From Paenibacillus sp. DMB20 (GTDB taxonomy: Bacteria; Bacillota; Bacilli; Paenibacillales; Paenibacillaceae), in assembly GCF_000987955.1 (NCBI RefSeq), contig NZ_LAZU01000031.1, forward strand, positions 62,001 through 126,000: DNA of 64,000 bases, read 5' to 3'. The notes under the pieces were generated by a model, which saw only the letters and a list, made by a program, of their open reading frames with translations, had not been told where the DNA came from and did not search any database. The position numbers and the translations under genes were made by a program. Positions 54,332 through 62,736 of this stretch are shown piece after piece (position 1 is the stretch's first letter; the number at the start of each line of letters is the position of its first letter).

Positions 54332-55152
54332 TTCGGTATCGAAAATCCGTATTTCGCAAATACATCCAAGGATTCCTGGGATTGAAGGTATGCATAAAAG
54401 TCCTCGGCCTCTTTGCTATGCTTCGTAGCTTTAACAATTCCGATGGGATACTCAACAGGCGCATAGGATTGGGGATCGATCGCAAAGGCGATTTTTACCG
54501 CCTGCGAAGTCAAAGCATCCGTCTTGTACACGAACCCGGCATCGGCATTTCCGGTTTCCACGTATTGAAGGACTTGTCTGACGTCTTTCCCTTGCACGAT
54601 TTTGGCTTGCAGGTCATCCCATAGTTCGGCGTTCGTGAGTGCTTCTTTGGCATAACTGCCGGCAGGCACGCTTTCAGGGATGCCGATGGCTATGTTCTTG
54701 ATCCCCGCTTTAGTCAATTCGTTCATGCTGCCAATCGTCGTTTCAGCATCCTTAGGAATAACTACGACCAGTTCGTTGGTCAACAGTGTTTTTTGTTTGT
54801 CTTTATCGATCAATTCTTGATCCACGAGCGCCTTCATATTCTTGGTTGCCGCAGAAAGGAATAAATCCGCCGGTGCTCCTTGTTCAATCTGCTGCTGCAA
54901 AGCGCCGGATGCGCCGAAGCTAAAATTCAGTTTTACGGTTTCCGCCTTGGATTCATATGCCTTCTGGATTTCTTTAAGGGCATCGGTTAGGCTTGCGGCT
55001 GCTGAAATGGTTAATTCTACGGTTTCATTTGAGGATGGAGCAGTACTGCCGTTATGTAATGCCGATTCTTGTTTCGCGCCACATCCGGAAACCAACAAAA
55101 CCATGGCGAAGGCTAAAATCAAAGCTGTACTACTTTTAAAGAATTTATTCAT
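54328..55152 (-). CDS. modA: molybdate-binding lipoprotein
   Basis: Periplasmic-type binding lipoprotein, 274 residues. Lipobox LVSGC with Cys at residue 24, then a linker. The ModA fold shows ELTISAAASLTDALKEIQKAYE (oxyanion Ser contacts), FSFGASGALQQQIEQGAPADLFLSAA and VQGKDVRQVLQYVETGNADAGFVYKTDA. It delivers molybdate or tungstate to ModB. The ATG has a GGAGGCGG site. Promoter-proximal tandem repeats at 55172-55205 probably bind the divergent regulator. Confidence 0.95.
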   Translation of the reverse strand: MNKFFKSSTALILAFAMVLLVSGCGAKQESALHNGSTAPSSNETVELTISAAASLTDALKEIQKAYESKAETVKLNFSFGASGALQQQIEQGAPADLFLSAATKNMKALVDQELIDKDKQKTLLTNELVVVIPKDAETTIGSMNELTKAGIKNIAIGIPESVPAGSYAKEALTNAELWDDLQAKIVQGKDVRQVLQYVETGNADAGFVYKTDALTSQAVKIAFAIDPQSYAPVEYPIGIVKATKHSKEAEDFYAYLQSQESLDVFAKYGFSIPK

Positions 55153-55171
55153 CGTCCGCCTCCAAATTATA

Positions 55172-55205
55172 TTTAGATATAATTAAATATGTTTAGTTAT
55201 AATTA
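55172..55205. promoter_or_regulatory. tandem operator-like repeats in the modA promoter region
   Basis: TTTAGATATAATTA at 55172-55185 and TTTAGTTATAATTA at 55192-55205: two 14-bp direct repeats differing at one base, 20 bp apart start to start (two helical turns). Confidence 0.55.
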
Positions 55206-55321
55206 TATATATATCATGATCATATTGTAAACCTGATTCGCCATGCTCTTATGTCTAATTGTGATAAAATAAAGATTATTCACAACTGCGGCCAATTGCT
55301 TAGAACGGGGGAAGTTAACCA

Positions 55322-56273
55322 ATGTCTAGTGATATATCCTATACGACTGAAGAAATCGCTAAACTTTTAAAAAATATCCAAGCTCACGGTTTACGATTTG
55401 ATTAAAAAGGGAGAACTGCTATCCTATCGGGTCGGTAAACAAATGCGCATAGACGCAGCCGACCTTGAAGCATATAAACAACGAGCCAAGGGGATTGCAA
55501 ATGGCCAAAGGTTAGCAGAAGCGGAGCCTCCATTGACATCCCCCGCTCCAATCCAATCGTATGGTATCCGCCCTCTGGTCATTACCGGCCAGGACGTCAG
55601 CCTGGATATTCTGGCGAAGCATATCGAGAAAAACATATCAGGGGTAAGACCGCTCCGTTCTTATGTCGGCAGCCTGGATAGTCTCATTTCCATGTACAAA
55701 GGTGAATCCGATATCGTCAGCACTCATCTTTTAGATGGCGATACCGGAGAGTACAATCTCCCCTATATTCAAAGAATTCTCGTCGGTTCATCTTATCTTG
55801 TTGTGAATTTGCTCTCAAGGCGGGCCGGTCTTTATGTTCAGCAAGGCAATCCATACCAGCTTTGCAATTGGAACGATTTGAAAAAAAACGGATTACGGCT
55901 TGTTAACCGCGAAAAAGGTTCAGGAGCCCGGGTTCTGCTCGATGAGCAGCTGCGTCTGCACGGCATTCATCCGGGCCAAATCGAAGGCTATGATTCGGAA
56001 GAATCCAATCATCTAGGGGTAGCCGGGAAAGTAGCGTCCGGCGATGCGGATGTGGGGATCGGAATCGAGAAAGCGGCTTCGATTGTTGGCAACATCGAAT
56101 TCATCCCATTAATTCAAGAACGTTACGACCTTGTATTCATTAAAAAAGCGGAAAACCTTTCTTGGATTGATTCCATCATTCGCATTTTAAAATCTGAAGT
56201 TTTCCAAAATGAACTTCGCGCGATTCCCGGTTACGATTTGTCATTGACGGGTCAAGTCCTGTACGAGACCTGA
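55322..56273 (+). CDS. HTH regulator with PBP-like domain, molybdate-linked (frameshifted as read)
   Basis: One-component regulator of about 316 residues. The N-terminal excisionase-type HTH is YTTEEIAKLLKISKLTVYDLIKKGELLSYRVGKQMRIDAADLEAYK. The C-terminal PBP-like domain (from about 85) has ISGVRPLRSYVGSLDSLISMYKGESDIVSTHLLDG, VNREKGSGARVLLDEQL and SGDADVGIGIEKAA. Removing one base from the A6 run 55369-55374 links the ATG at 55322 to the rest. Being divergent from modAB, it probably senses molybdate through the PBP domain, replacing ModE. Confidence 0.85.
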
Positions 56274-56332
56274 CCATGCAATCTAGGTCGTCTGACGCTC
56301 TCCCCTCTTCCAATAATCCCTTTTCCTCCCAA

Positions 56333-56385
56333 GAAAAAAAGCCGATGAAAACCAGGCGGGATTCCTGAGTTTCGTTCGGCTTTTA
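56333..56385. terminator. bidirectional terminator between convergent genes
   Basis: Stem AAAAGCCGA / TCGGCTTTT with a long loop; T runs on both strands. Confidence 0.65.
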
Positions 56386-56392
56386 AATTAAC

Positions 56393-56404
56393 GGGGGGGG
56401 GGGG
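56393..56404. repeat. poly-G tract of 12
   Basis: Run of 12 G in a convergent intergenic region. The surrounding 56274-56559 stretch holds a terminator and a GGGTG...CACCC hairpin near 56450, but no gene. Confidence 0.7.
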
Positions 56405-56559
56405 TTGCTCTACGGCTGCGTGTTCAACCGGCTGAATCCGCCAAACAAATGGGTGCCCCCTGATGGGACACCCTATGGTTGTCATATCCTCGTCAATTGA
56501 CGGCCGCCCTCGGCTGCAGTTGGTGCTTTTTGGGGCGTGATCATCAGTAACGATCGGTT

Positions 56560-58831
56560 TTAACGGACCTTGCGGTATTTTCTCGTACGTTCATCGTCAA
56601 TGATCCCGTTCCAGTTCAATCCAAAAGCAAAATCATACGCATGATTCTCCGAATCCACATGGCATTCCATGTCAAACGCAACGTCCTCAAACTGCTCTTC
56701 AACCGTTCTCATATGGGCCGGCATTTGCATCGGCAGGAGACCGGACGGTTCCGCCTCGCCCGTCAGCATTTCCATGATTGCCTGATCCTGAACGCCAAAG
56801 TGCGCCATAATCGCATCCACTTCCGCTTCAAACTCCCCGACAACGGTCGGATTTGTCAGCAGCATGGAGACGATAACCGGTTTTCCCTTCATCATTTCCT
56901 TCGTCTCAAGCACCATGTTCAAATCGGTTGTATTCTGGGGCGTAACGGTCTTCCCTTTGTATGAACGGTTCAGTGGGCCGTTTTCGCACGGTTCCCCGGC
57001 AAGGCTGACTTCACGCGCATGCTCCGCCGTATACGGCTTATATTGAAGGCTGAGCGGCACATAGCCGTTTCCGCCCCGTTCCTCGTCCTGTTGGCTGTAG
57101 CCGGTTCCCGACTTCGGCGTGGAGATAAACGCCAGCCCGAAATCCGCTTCATCCGGATTGTCGACGACTTCAAAATATTTTGAAACGACGGCCAAATTCA
57201 CCGGATGCTCCAAACGTTCCGGCGTCGGATTGCCGAACCAATCCTTGCCGGCAGCCATAAACCGTTTCGGAATGTAGACTTTGCTCATCCGCTCCCGCGG
57301 AAGCACCCCGTTTTTATTTTTCAGCATAACGATCGATTTAAGCTGCGCTTCATAGCCTTCCTGCATGAATTCCGGATTCCCCACGATTTGCGCGCTTTTC
57401 TCCGGATCGAGATACGGATTTTCAAACAGGCCGAGGCGGAACATGTTTTTCAGCAATCGAACGGCGGATTGTTCAAAACGCTCACGCATAAAAGCTTCCC
57501 CATGTTCCCGAACACCCATCCGATACGCTTCCAGTACGGGCTCGATCTCGTTATTGCCGCCGAATTGGTCTACACCGGCCATCAGCAGTTTGTAATGCCG
57601 CTCCGCAATCGTCAAGCTCTCAACGCCCCACGGCTTTCCGCTAAGGAACGAATCCCGGGCGCCGGAAACGTCCGCCGTAATCCCCCCAATCCGTGCAGAC
57701 CACGCCGTCGTAACCGTATTTTCCCCGAAGCAAATCCTTAATCAAATAGGAGCTGTACGAGTTGCCGACATTCTCGCCGTTCATAGTGTCCTGATCCAGG
57801 GAAATCGTGTAATAAGGCATGACCGCGGAAGCCCTTCCCGTTTTTCCGTCCAGCTTGAAAGCACCGTCCACAAACGGGATTAAATGCTCGTCAAAATTGT
57901 TGCCCGGATATACCGCATACTTCCCGCAGCTATAGTGGGCATCCCTTCCGCCTTCGCCTGATCCACCTCCCGGCCAGTGCTTTACCATCGCATTGACGCT
58001 GTCATATCCCCAGCCTTCGGCTATCTCCTCGTCTCCGTCCGACGTTTGGAGCCCATCGACATAGGCACGCGCCATATCCGCTGCAAGCTTGGAATCCTCG
58101 CCAAAAGTACCGTTAAACCGGAACCAGCGCGGATCCGTGGCGATATCGATTTGCGGAGAGAGCGCCGTCGCCAGGCCGAGCGCACGGTATTCCCTGGAAG
58201 CAATCTCGGCGAATTTTTTCGTGATCGCGGGATCGAAGGTAGCGGCTAAACCCAGCGTCTCCGGCCACATCGAAATATGTCCGCCTGACCCTGCATTGAA
58301 CTCCGAGCTGGCATCCGTGGCATGACGGGGATCGGAACTGTTGTTGGCCGGAATGCCAAGCCCGGAGCCTTCGGCAAACGCCTGTACTTTATTGTTCCAA
58401 CGTGCCGCCGTTTCCGGACTTTCCACGGTGGTTACGAGTACGTGCCTCAGGTCATTGGCCAGAAAAGCGATCTGCTCATCCGTCAGCTCCCACGGCTTCG
58501 CTCCGCTCTCCTCATACGGTTTGCCTTCATAAGTACCCGGAAACCAGCCGCTGCTTGCAGCCGGGATCGATTGGTGCCGGCTGTAAAGCATGAGTCCCGC
58601 GATTTGCTTGATCGTCATTTTCGTAGCCAAGTCTTTGGCCCGTTCTTCAGAAGACAGCCGCCAGTCCTCATATTTATCCAGCTTGCCGTCACGGTTCAAA
58701 TCCTTGAAAAACAATCCGTCTTTCTCTATGATTCCGACGCCTGAACCGGGGAAAATCCCCAGTGCTGGGCCACCCGGATTTTTTACGTACCGTATGGTGC
58801 CTTCTGTCTCTTTGATGTTATGACTGCTCAT
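56560..58831 (-). CDS. GH3 beta-glycosidase (frameshifted as read)
   Basis: Cytoplasmic GH3 enzyme, about 757 residues. It opens with an EF-hand-like DLNRDGKLDKYEDW, then the GH3 barrel with VKHWPGGGSGEGGRDAHYS (substrate Lys-His) and the nucleophile Asp in DGVVCTDWG. The C-terminal sandwich domain follows (LKSIVMLKNKNGVLP ... YDFAFGLNWNG). Removing one base from the C6 run 57682-57687 joins CTDWG to ITADVSGARDSFLSGKPWGVESL. It lies 87 bases after a second, unlike GH3 gene. Likely acts on beta-glucosides or xylosides. Confidence 0.9.
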
Positions 58832-58918
58832 TCCGGTTTCCCTCCACCTCTATTTCTTTCGAATATCACGCCGCAATCAACGCGTGTGCATTCGCTCGGC
58901 CAACAAATTCCATCGGAA

Positions 58919-61219
58919 TCACTGAAGTCCAAGCTTTTCGTTAAGGTCATCGATCAGTGCCGCCAGCTGATCTTCCGACATTCCGCCAATCATGCCTCCG
59001 AGGGAACGAAGGCCATCGTACTTCTTCCACTGCACGACGGCATCAAACAGCTCCGACAATCCGCTGTCCATGCTTTCGGCAAACATGGCTCCCATCTGCT
59101 TGATTCGTTCCATGCTCAGCTCCATGATCTCCGCCGCCATCGGGGCGGTTTCAGGAATCGCAAGCAGTTCGAAAAACTTGGTGTTCCGGGTCACCTTCTT
59201 GAACGGAACGCCTGTCGAGATCAGTTGGATCGAAGCGGCGAGCGGCGTTTCCGCGGAAGACGGACCGACCAATATCTCATAGGCTCCGGTTTCGGCGAAC
59301 CAGTCCTGAATTTCCGTGTTGTAGTAAGCAAACGAACGTTTATCAAGCTTGAAGCTTACCGTTTTGGCTTCCCCCGGTTCCAAATGAATCTTTTCGAAGC
59401 CTTTCAGCTCCTTCACGGGTCTGACCACGGAACTGTCGATTGGCTTTACATACAGCTGCACAACTTCCTTGCCGGCCACTTGCCCCGTATTCCGAACCGT
59501 AACCGTAACGACCGCCGTATCCGTATCCGTATCCCTCATCCGTTCCCTGTCCACCGAGATCTTTTCATAATGGAACGTCGTATAGCTTAGGCCATAGCCG
59601 AAAGGAAACAACGGCTCTTCCTTTTTGGCCTCGTAATAACGGTACCCTACAAACAGCCCCTCGCCATAGAATACCTCGCTCTTGCCTCCCGGGAAGTTCA
59701 AGTAGGCCGGCGTTTGCTCCAGCGCTGCCGGAAACGTCTCAGCGAGTTTTCCGCTCGGATTCACTTTGCCGTAGAGAATATCGGCCGCTGCGGTACCTGT
59801 TGCCTGACCGGCAAGATACCCTTCCAGAACGGCCTTAACATCGGACAGCCATGGCATGGCGACAGGCGATCCGTTAGAGAGTACGACTACGGTGTTCGGC
59901 TGTGCAGCCGCTACCTGCCGAATAAGCTCGATCTGGGACGACGGCATATTCAGATGCGTACGGTCGATCCCTTCCGATTCAAAAGAGTCCGGCAGCCCTG
60001 CAAAAATGACGGCCACCTCTTTGCTTGACGCCAGTTTCACGGCTTCGGCAATCAAGTCTTGGTTCACCGTATCGCCTTTCAGGCTGTAACCTGCCGCATA
60101 GGCAACCTCGCCGTCCGCGGCCTCAACGATAGCATCGTAAGCGGCATCAAGACGCGTAGGGGCAATGTGGGAACTGCCGCCCCCCTGATAGCGCGGATGC
60201 TTGGCGAATGCGCCAATCACGGCCACCGATTGCTCGGGCTTTAGCGGAAGAATGCTGCTTTCATTCTTCAGCAGCACCATGCACTCCGCCGCGGTACGGC
60301 GAGCGAGCCCGTGATGCTCTTCTTTGTCATAGGCAAAACCCGGTTTCTTATGGTCATAAGCTTTGAAAATAACCGTTAACAGTCGCTCTACAGCAGTGTC
60401 TAACACATGTTCATCCAATTCACCGGACTTCACGGCATCTATAATCATCTGATCGTGCTCCGGCCCAACGTACGGCATTTCCAGTTCGAGACCAGCCCTC
60501 AATCCCTTAACGCGCTCATTGATGGCTCCCCAATCCGTCATGACCAGGCCGTTATGGCCCCATTTCTTTTTGAGCACCTCCGTGAGCAGGTATTCATTCT
60601 CGGAACAAAACTCCCCGTTCACCAGATTGTACGCGCACATCACGGTCCATGCGTCGCCGGCCGTGACCGGTCCTTCAAAGCTGCGGAGGTAAATTTCGTG
60701 CAGCGTCCGTTCATCGACCACCGCATTGATGGAGTTGCGAAGGGTTTCCTGGTTATTGGCGGCAAAATGCTTCACCGAAGTCCCTACGCCTTCCCGCTGC
60801 ACACCGTATACGTGAAACGTTCCCATCTCCGAGGAGAGGTACGGATCCTCGGAGAAGTATTCGAAGTTCCGTCCGCAAAGGGGAGAACGTTTAATATTAA
60901 CGGCCGGGCCGAGTATGATCTGCACATCCTCAGCTTGGCATTCCTCGCCGATCGCCTTGCCGACTTCCCGGATCAATTGCCGATCCCATGAAGAAGCGAG
61001 TCCGGCACCGCTTGGGAAACATGTGGACGGAACCGTTTTGCTGGACATGTCTCCGAGGTTGCCCTGCTTCCGCAGTCCATGCGGGCCGTCCGTCATCGAA
61101 ATCGACGGGATTCCTAGCCGCTCTACCGGCTTCGTCTGCCACATGTTCAGTCCGGAACACAAGCTTGCCTTCTCTTCGATGGTCATTGATTTAATGATCT
61201 CTTTTATATTTCTGCTCAT
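58919..61219 (-). CDS. GH3 beta-glucosidase with fibronectin III-like domain
   Basis: A 766-residue GH3 enzyme without signal peptide. Barrel motifs: ISMTDGPHGLRKQ, ILGPAVNIKRSPLCGRNFEYFSEDP, VKHFAANNQE and nucleophile Asp in GLVMTDWGAI. The GH3 C-terminal domain carries FAGLPDSFESEGIDRTHLNMP, where a Glu can act as acid/base. The fibronectin III-like end has VVTVTVRNTGQVAGKEVVQLYV, followed by an extra helical tail of about 90 residues. The gene lies 15 bases after the MFS transporter and is clearly co-transcribed. Confidence 0.94.
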   Translation of the reverse strand: MSRNIKEIIKSMTIEEKASLCSGLNMWQTKPVERLGIPSISMTDGPHGLRKQGNLGDMSSKTVPSTCFPSGAGLASSWDRQLIREVGKAIGEECQAEDVQIILGPAVNIKRSPLCGRNFEYFSEDPYLSSEMGTFHVYGVQREGVGTSVKHFAANNQETLRNSINAVVDERTLHEIYLRSFEGPVTAGDAWTVMCAYNLVNGEFCSENEYLLTEVLKKKWGHNGLVMTDWGAINERVKGLRAGLELEMPYVGPEHDQMIIDAVKSGELDEHVLDTAVERLLTVIFKAYDHKKPGFAYDKEEHHGLARRTAAECMVLLKNESSILPLKPEQSVAVIGAFAKHPRYQGGGSSHIAPTRLDAAYDAIVEAADGEVAYAAGYSLKGDTVNQDLIAEAVKLASSKEVAVIFAGLPDSFESEGIDRTHLNMPSSQIELIRQVAAAQPNTVVVLSNGSPVAMPWLSDVKAVLEGYLAGQATGTAAADILYGKVNPSGKLAETFPAALEQTPAYLNFPGGKSEVFYGEGLFVGYRYYEAKKEEPLFPFGYGLSYTTFHYEKISVDRERMRDTDTDTAVVTVTVRNTGQVAGKEVVQLYVKPIDSSVVRPVKELKGFEKIHLEPGEAKTVSFKLDKRSFAYYNTEIQDWFAETGAYEILVGPSSAETPLAASIQLISTGVPFKKVTRNTKFFELLAIPETAPMAAEIMELSMERIKQMGAMFAESMDSGLSELFDAVVQWKKYDGLRSLGGMIGGMSEDQLAALIDDLNEKLGLQ

Positions 61220-61234
61220 GGGTAAGCTCCCTTC

Positions 61235-62575
61235 TTACGTATGATGCATGCCTGGTGTCGTAATGTCTGGAATGCCGGTTTCCGCACCGCCTTCGGTGGC
61301 TACAGGCTCTCCTATTTCCGGCAATGGCTTGATGCTGATCATGCCAAGGACCATAAATGCCGCAAGGGCCAGGTAGAAGAACGTCCAACTGCCGATCCCC
61401 GTCATCGTTCCTGAGCTAAGGAGAAACGGCGCAATGGCCGGCACAATCGATTGAGGCAGCGCGTTAGCCACGTTCATGATGCCGAAGTCCTTGGCCGAAT
61501 CCTCTTTTCGGGGAAGAATCCGGGCTACCAGTGCCATATCGACGGCAGAGAAGCAGCCGAATCCGAGCCCCAGAACGGCGGAAGCGATGACAAAGGCGTA
61601 GTAATTCGGAATAAACGCGAATACCAGCGTAGCCAGAACCATAATCAATGCAGACATATACAAAAACGGTTTTTGCTTGCGGAACTTATCGGACAGCATG
61701 CCGCCAAAGATACTTGTAACCGCCATCGCAATCATGGAAATGATATTGACGGTAGCCACGCTTGCCGTAGCCTGCGCTTCCGTGTATCCCATCCGGTTCA
61801 CGAGCATGACGGTAAGATACAAGCTGCTGCAGTATCCCATCATCAGCAGAAACTTGGATACGACCGCCCAAGTGAATGCCGGGAAGCGGCGCGGGCTGGG
61901 GTATATTTTGCTGAGCTTTTCGCTAAACGGAATCGCTTCTTTTTTCTTCCGGACGATTTCCACTTTGCCGTCCTGGATCAGAAACAAGCTGAGAATCGGA
62001 CCCACGATCCCAATCGCCGAAATCAAGGCCCATTTCGTTAACGATGAAGCGTCCGTCATAAAAGTCATGATGACCATGCCGACCGCAATCGCAACGGGCA
62101 TTACCAATCCCAGCATGCCGGATACGGTACCTTGTCTTTCTTCCTTAACCTGGTCGGGTATAAGCGCGGTATATGCGGCCATTCCGAAGTTGAAGAACAG
62201 CTGCGCGACGGCCCAGCCGATCATGATCAGCCAGATCGAAGACGTCATGCCGATCAATAAAAGAGCAGCACACCCGATGAAAGGCCCGATCAGTATCCAC
62301 GTCCGCCGGCGGCCGAATGATATATTGGTCCGGTCGCTGATGGCGCCACCCAAAGGATTGCCGATCAATGCGAAGAACGCCCCGACGCCGGCAACCAAAC
62401 CGTAAGAGGATGTATAACCGTTCGGATCAATCTCGATCATCTTGAATGTCAGCAACAGCGTTGCCGGTGTCATCAGTGCCAGCATCATGCAGCCGTAGCC
62501 TACCATGATGCCGAAAGTCAGCCGGCCCAAAGGCGTGCGAACCGGATCTTTCCCCTTAACTCCAGCCATTTTCAT
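61235..62575 (-). CDS. MFS sugar transporter of the glycoside cluster
   Basis: A 446-residue, 12-segment MFS protein. Marks are GNPLGGAISDRTNISFGRRRTWILIGPFIG (loop 2-3 signature), YTALIPDQVKEERQGTVSGMLGL, and GGMLSDKFRKQKPFLYM in the second half. It is similar in layout to GPH or disaccharide:cation symporters. Encoded directly upstream of GH3 genes, it probably imports the beta-linked di- or oligosaccharide they split. A perfect cre lies between its -10 box and its ATG. Confidence 0.88.
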   Translation of the reverse strand: MKMAGVKGKDPVRTPLGRLTFGIMVGYGCMMLALMTPATLLLTFKMIEIDPNGYTSSYGLVAGVGAFFALIGNPLGGAISDRTNISFGRRRTWILIGPFIGCAALLLIGMTSSIWLIMIGWAVAQLFFNFGMAAYTALIPDQVKEERQGTVSGMLGLVMPVAIAVGMVIMTFMTDASSLTKWALISAIGIVGPILSLFLIQDGKVEIVRKKKEAIPFSEKLSKIYPSPRRFPAFTWAVVSKFLLMMGYCSSLYLTVMLVNRMGYTEAQATASVATVNIISMIAMAVTSIFGGMLSDKFRKQKPFLYMSALIMVLATLVFAFIPNYYAFVIASAVLGLGFGCFSAVDMALVARILPRKEDSAKDFGIMNVANALPQSIVPAIAPFLLSSGTMTGIGSWTFFYLALAAFMVLGMISIKPLPEIGEPVATEGGAETGIPDITTPGMHHT

Positions 62576-62591
62576 GCCCCCCCTCGTCTTT

Positions 62592-62616
62592 TGAAAACGA
62601 TTACAGCCAAATTATA
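62592..62616 (-). promoter_or_regulatory. promoter with perfect cre for MFS-GH3 operon
   Basis: -10 TATAAT at 62616-62611; TGAAAACGATTACA at 62592-62605 matches all 14 positions of the CcpA consensus TGWNANCGNTNWCA and covers the transcription start region, so glucose repression is expected. Confidence 0.75.
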
Positions 62617-62647
62617 AACAAAACCGCCTTCTTCAAGACAGGCGGCT
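62617..62647 (-). terminator. terminator between GH39 gene and MFS-GH3 operon
   Basis: Stem CCGCCT / AGGCGG followed by TTTTGTTT on the minus strand; it separates the GH39 gene from the downstream promoter. Confidence 0.6.
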
Positions 62648-62736
62648 TGTTATAGTCTTATGGGGCTATTTTTAATCTGTTTTTTGTAAACGCTTTATCA
62701 ATTTTGACCGGGGGGCATAAAAATGAACATAATTTC

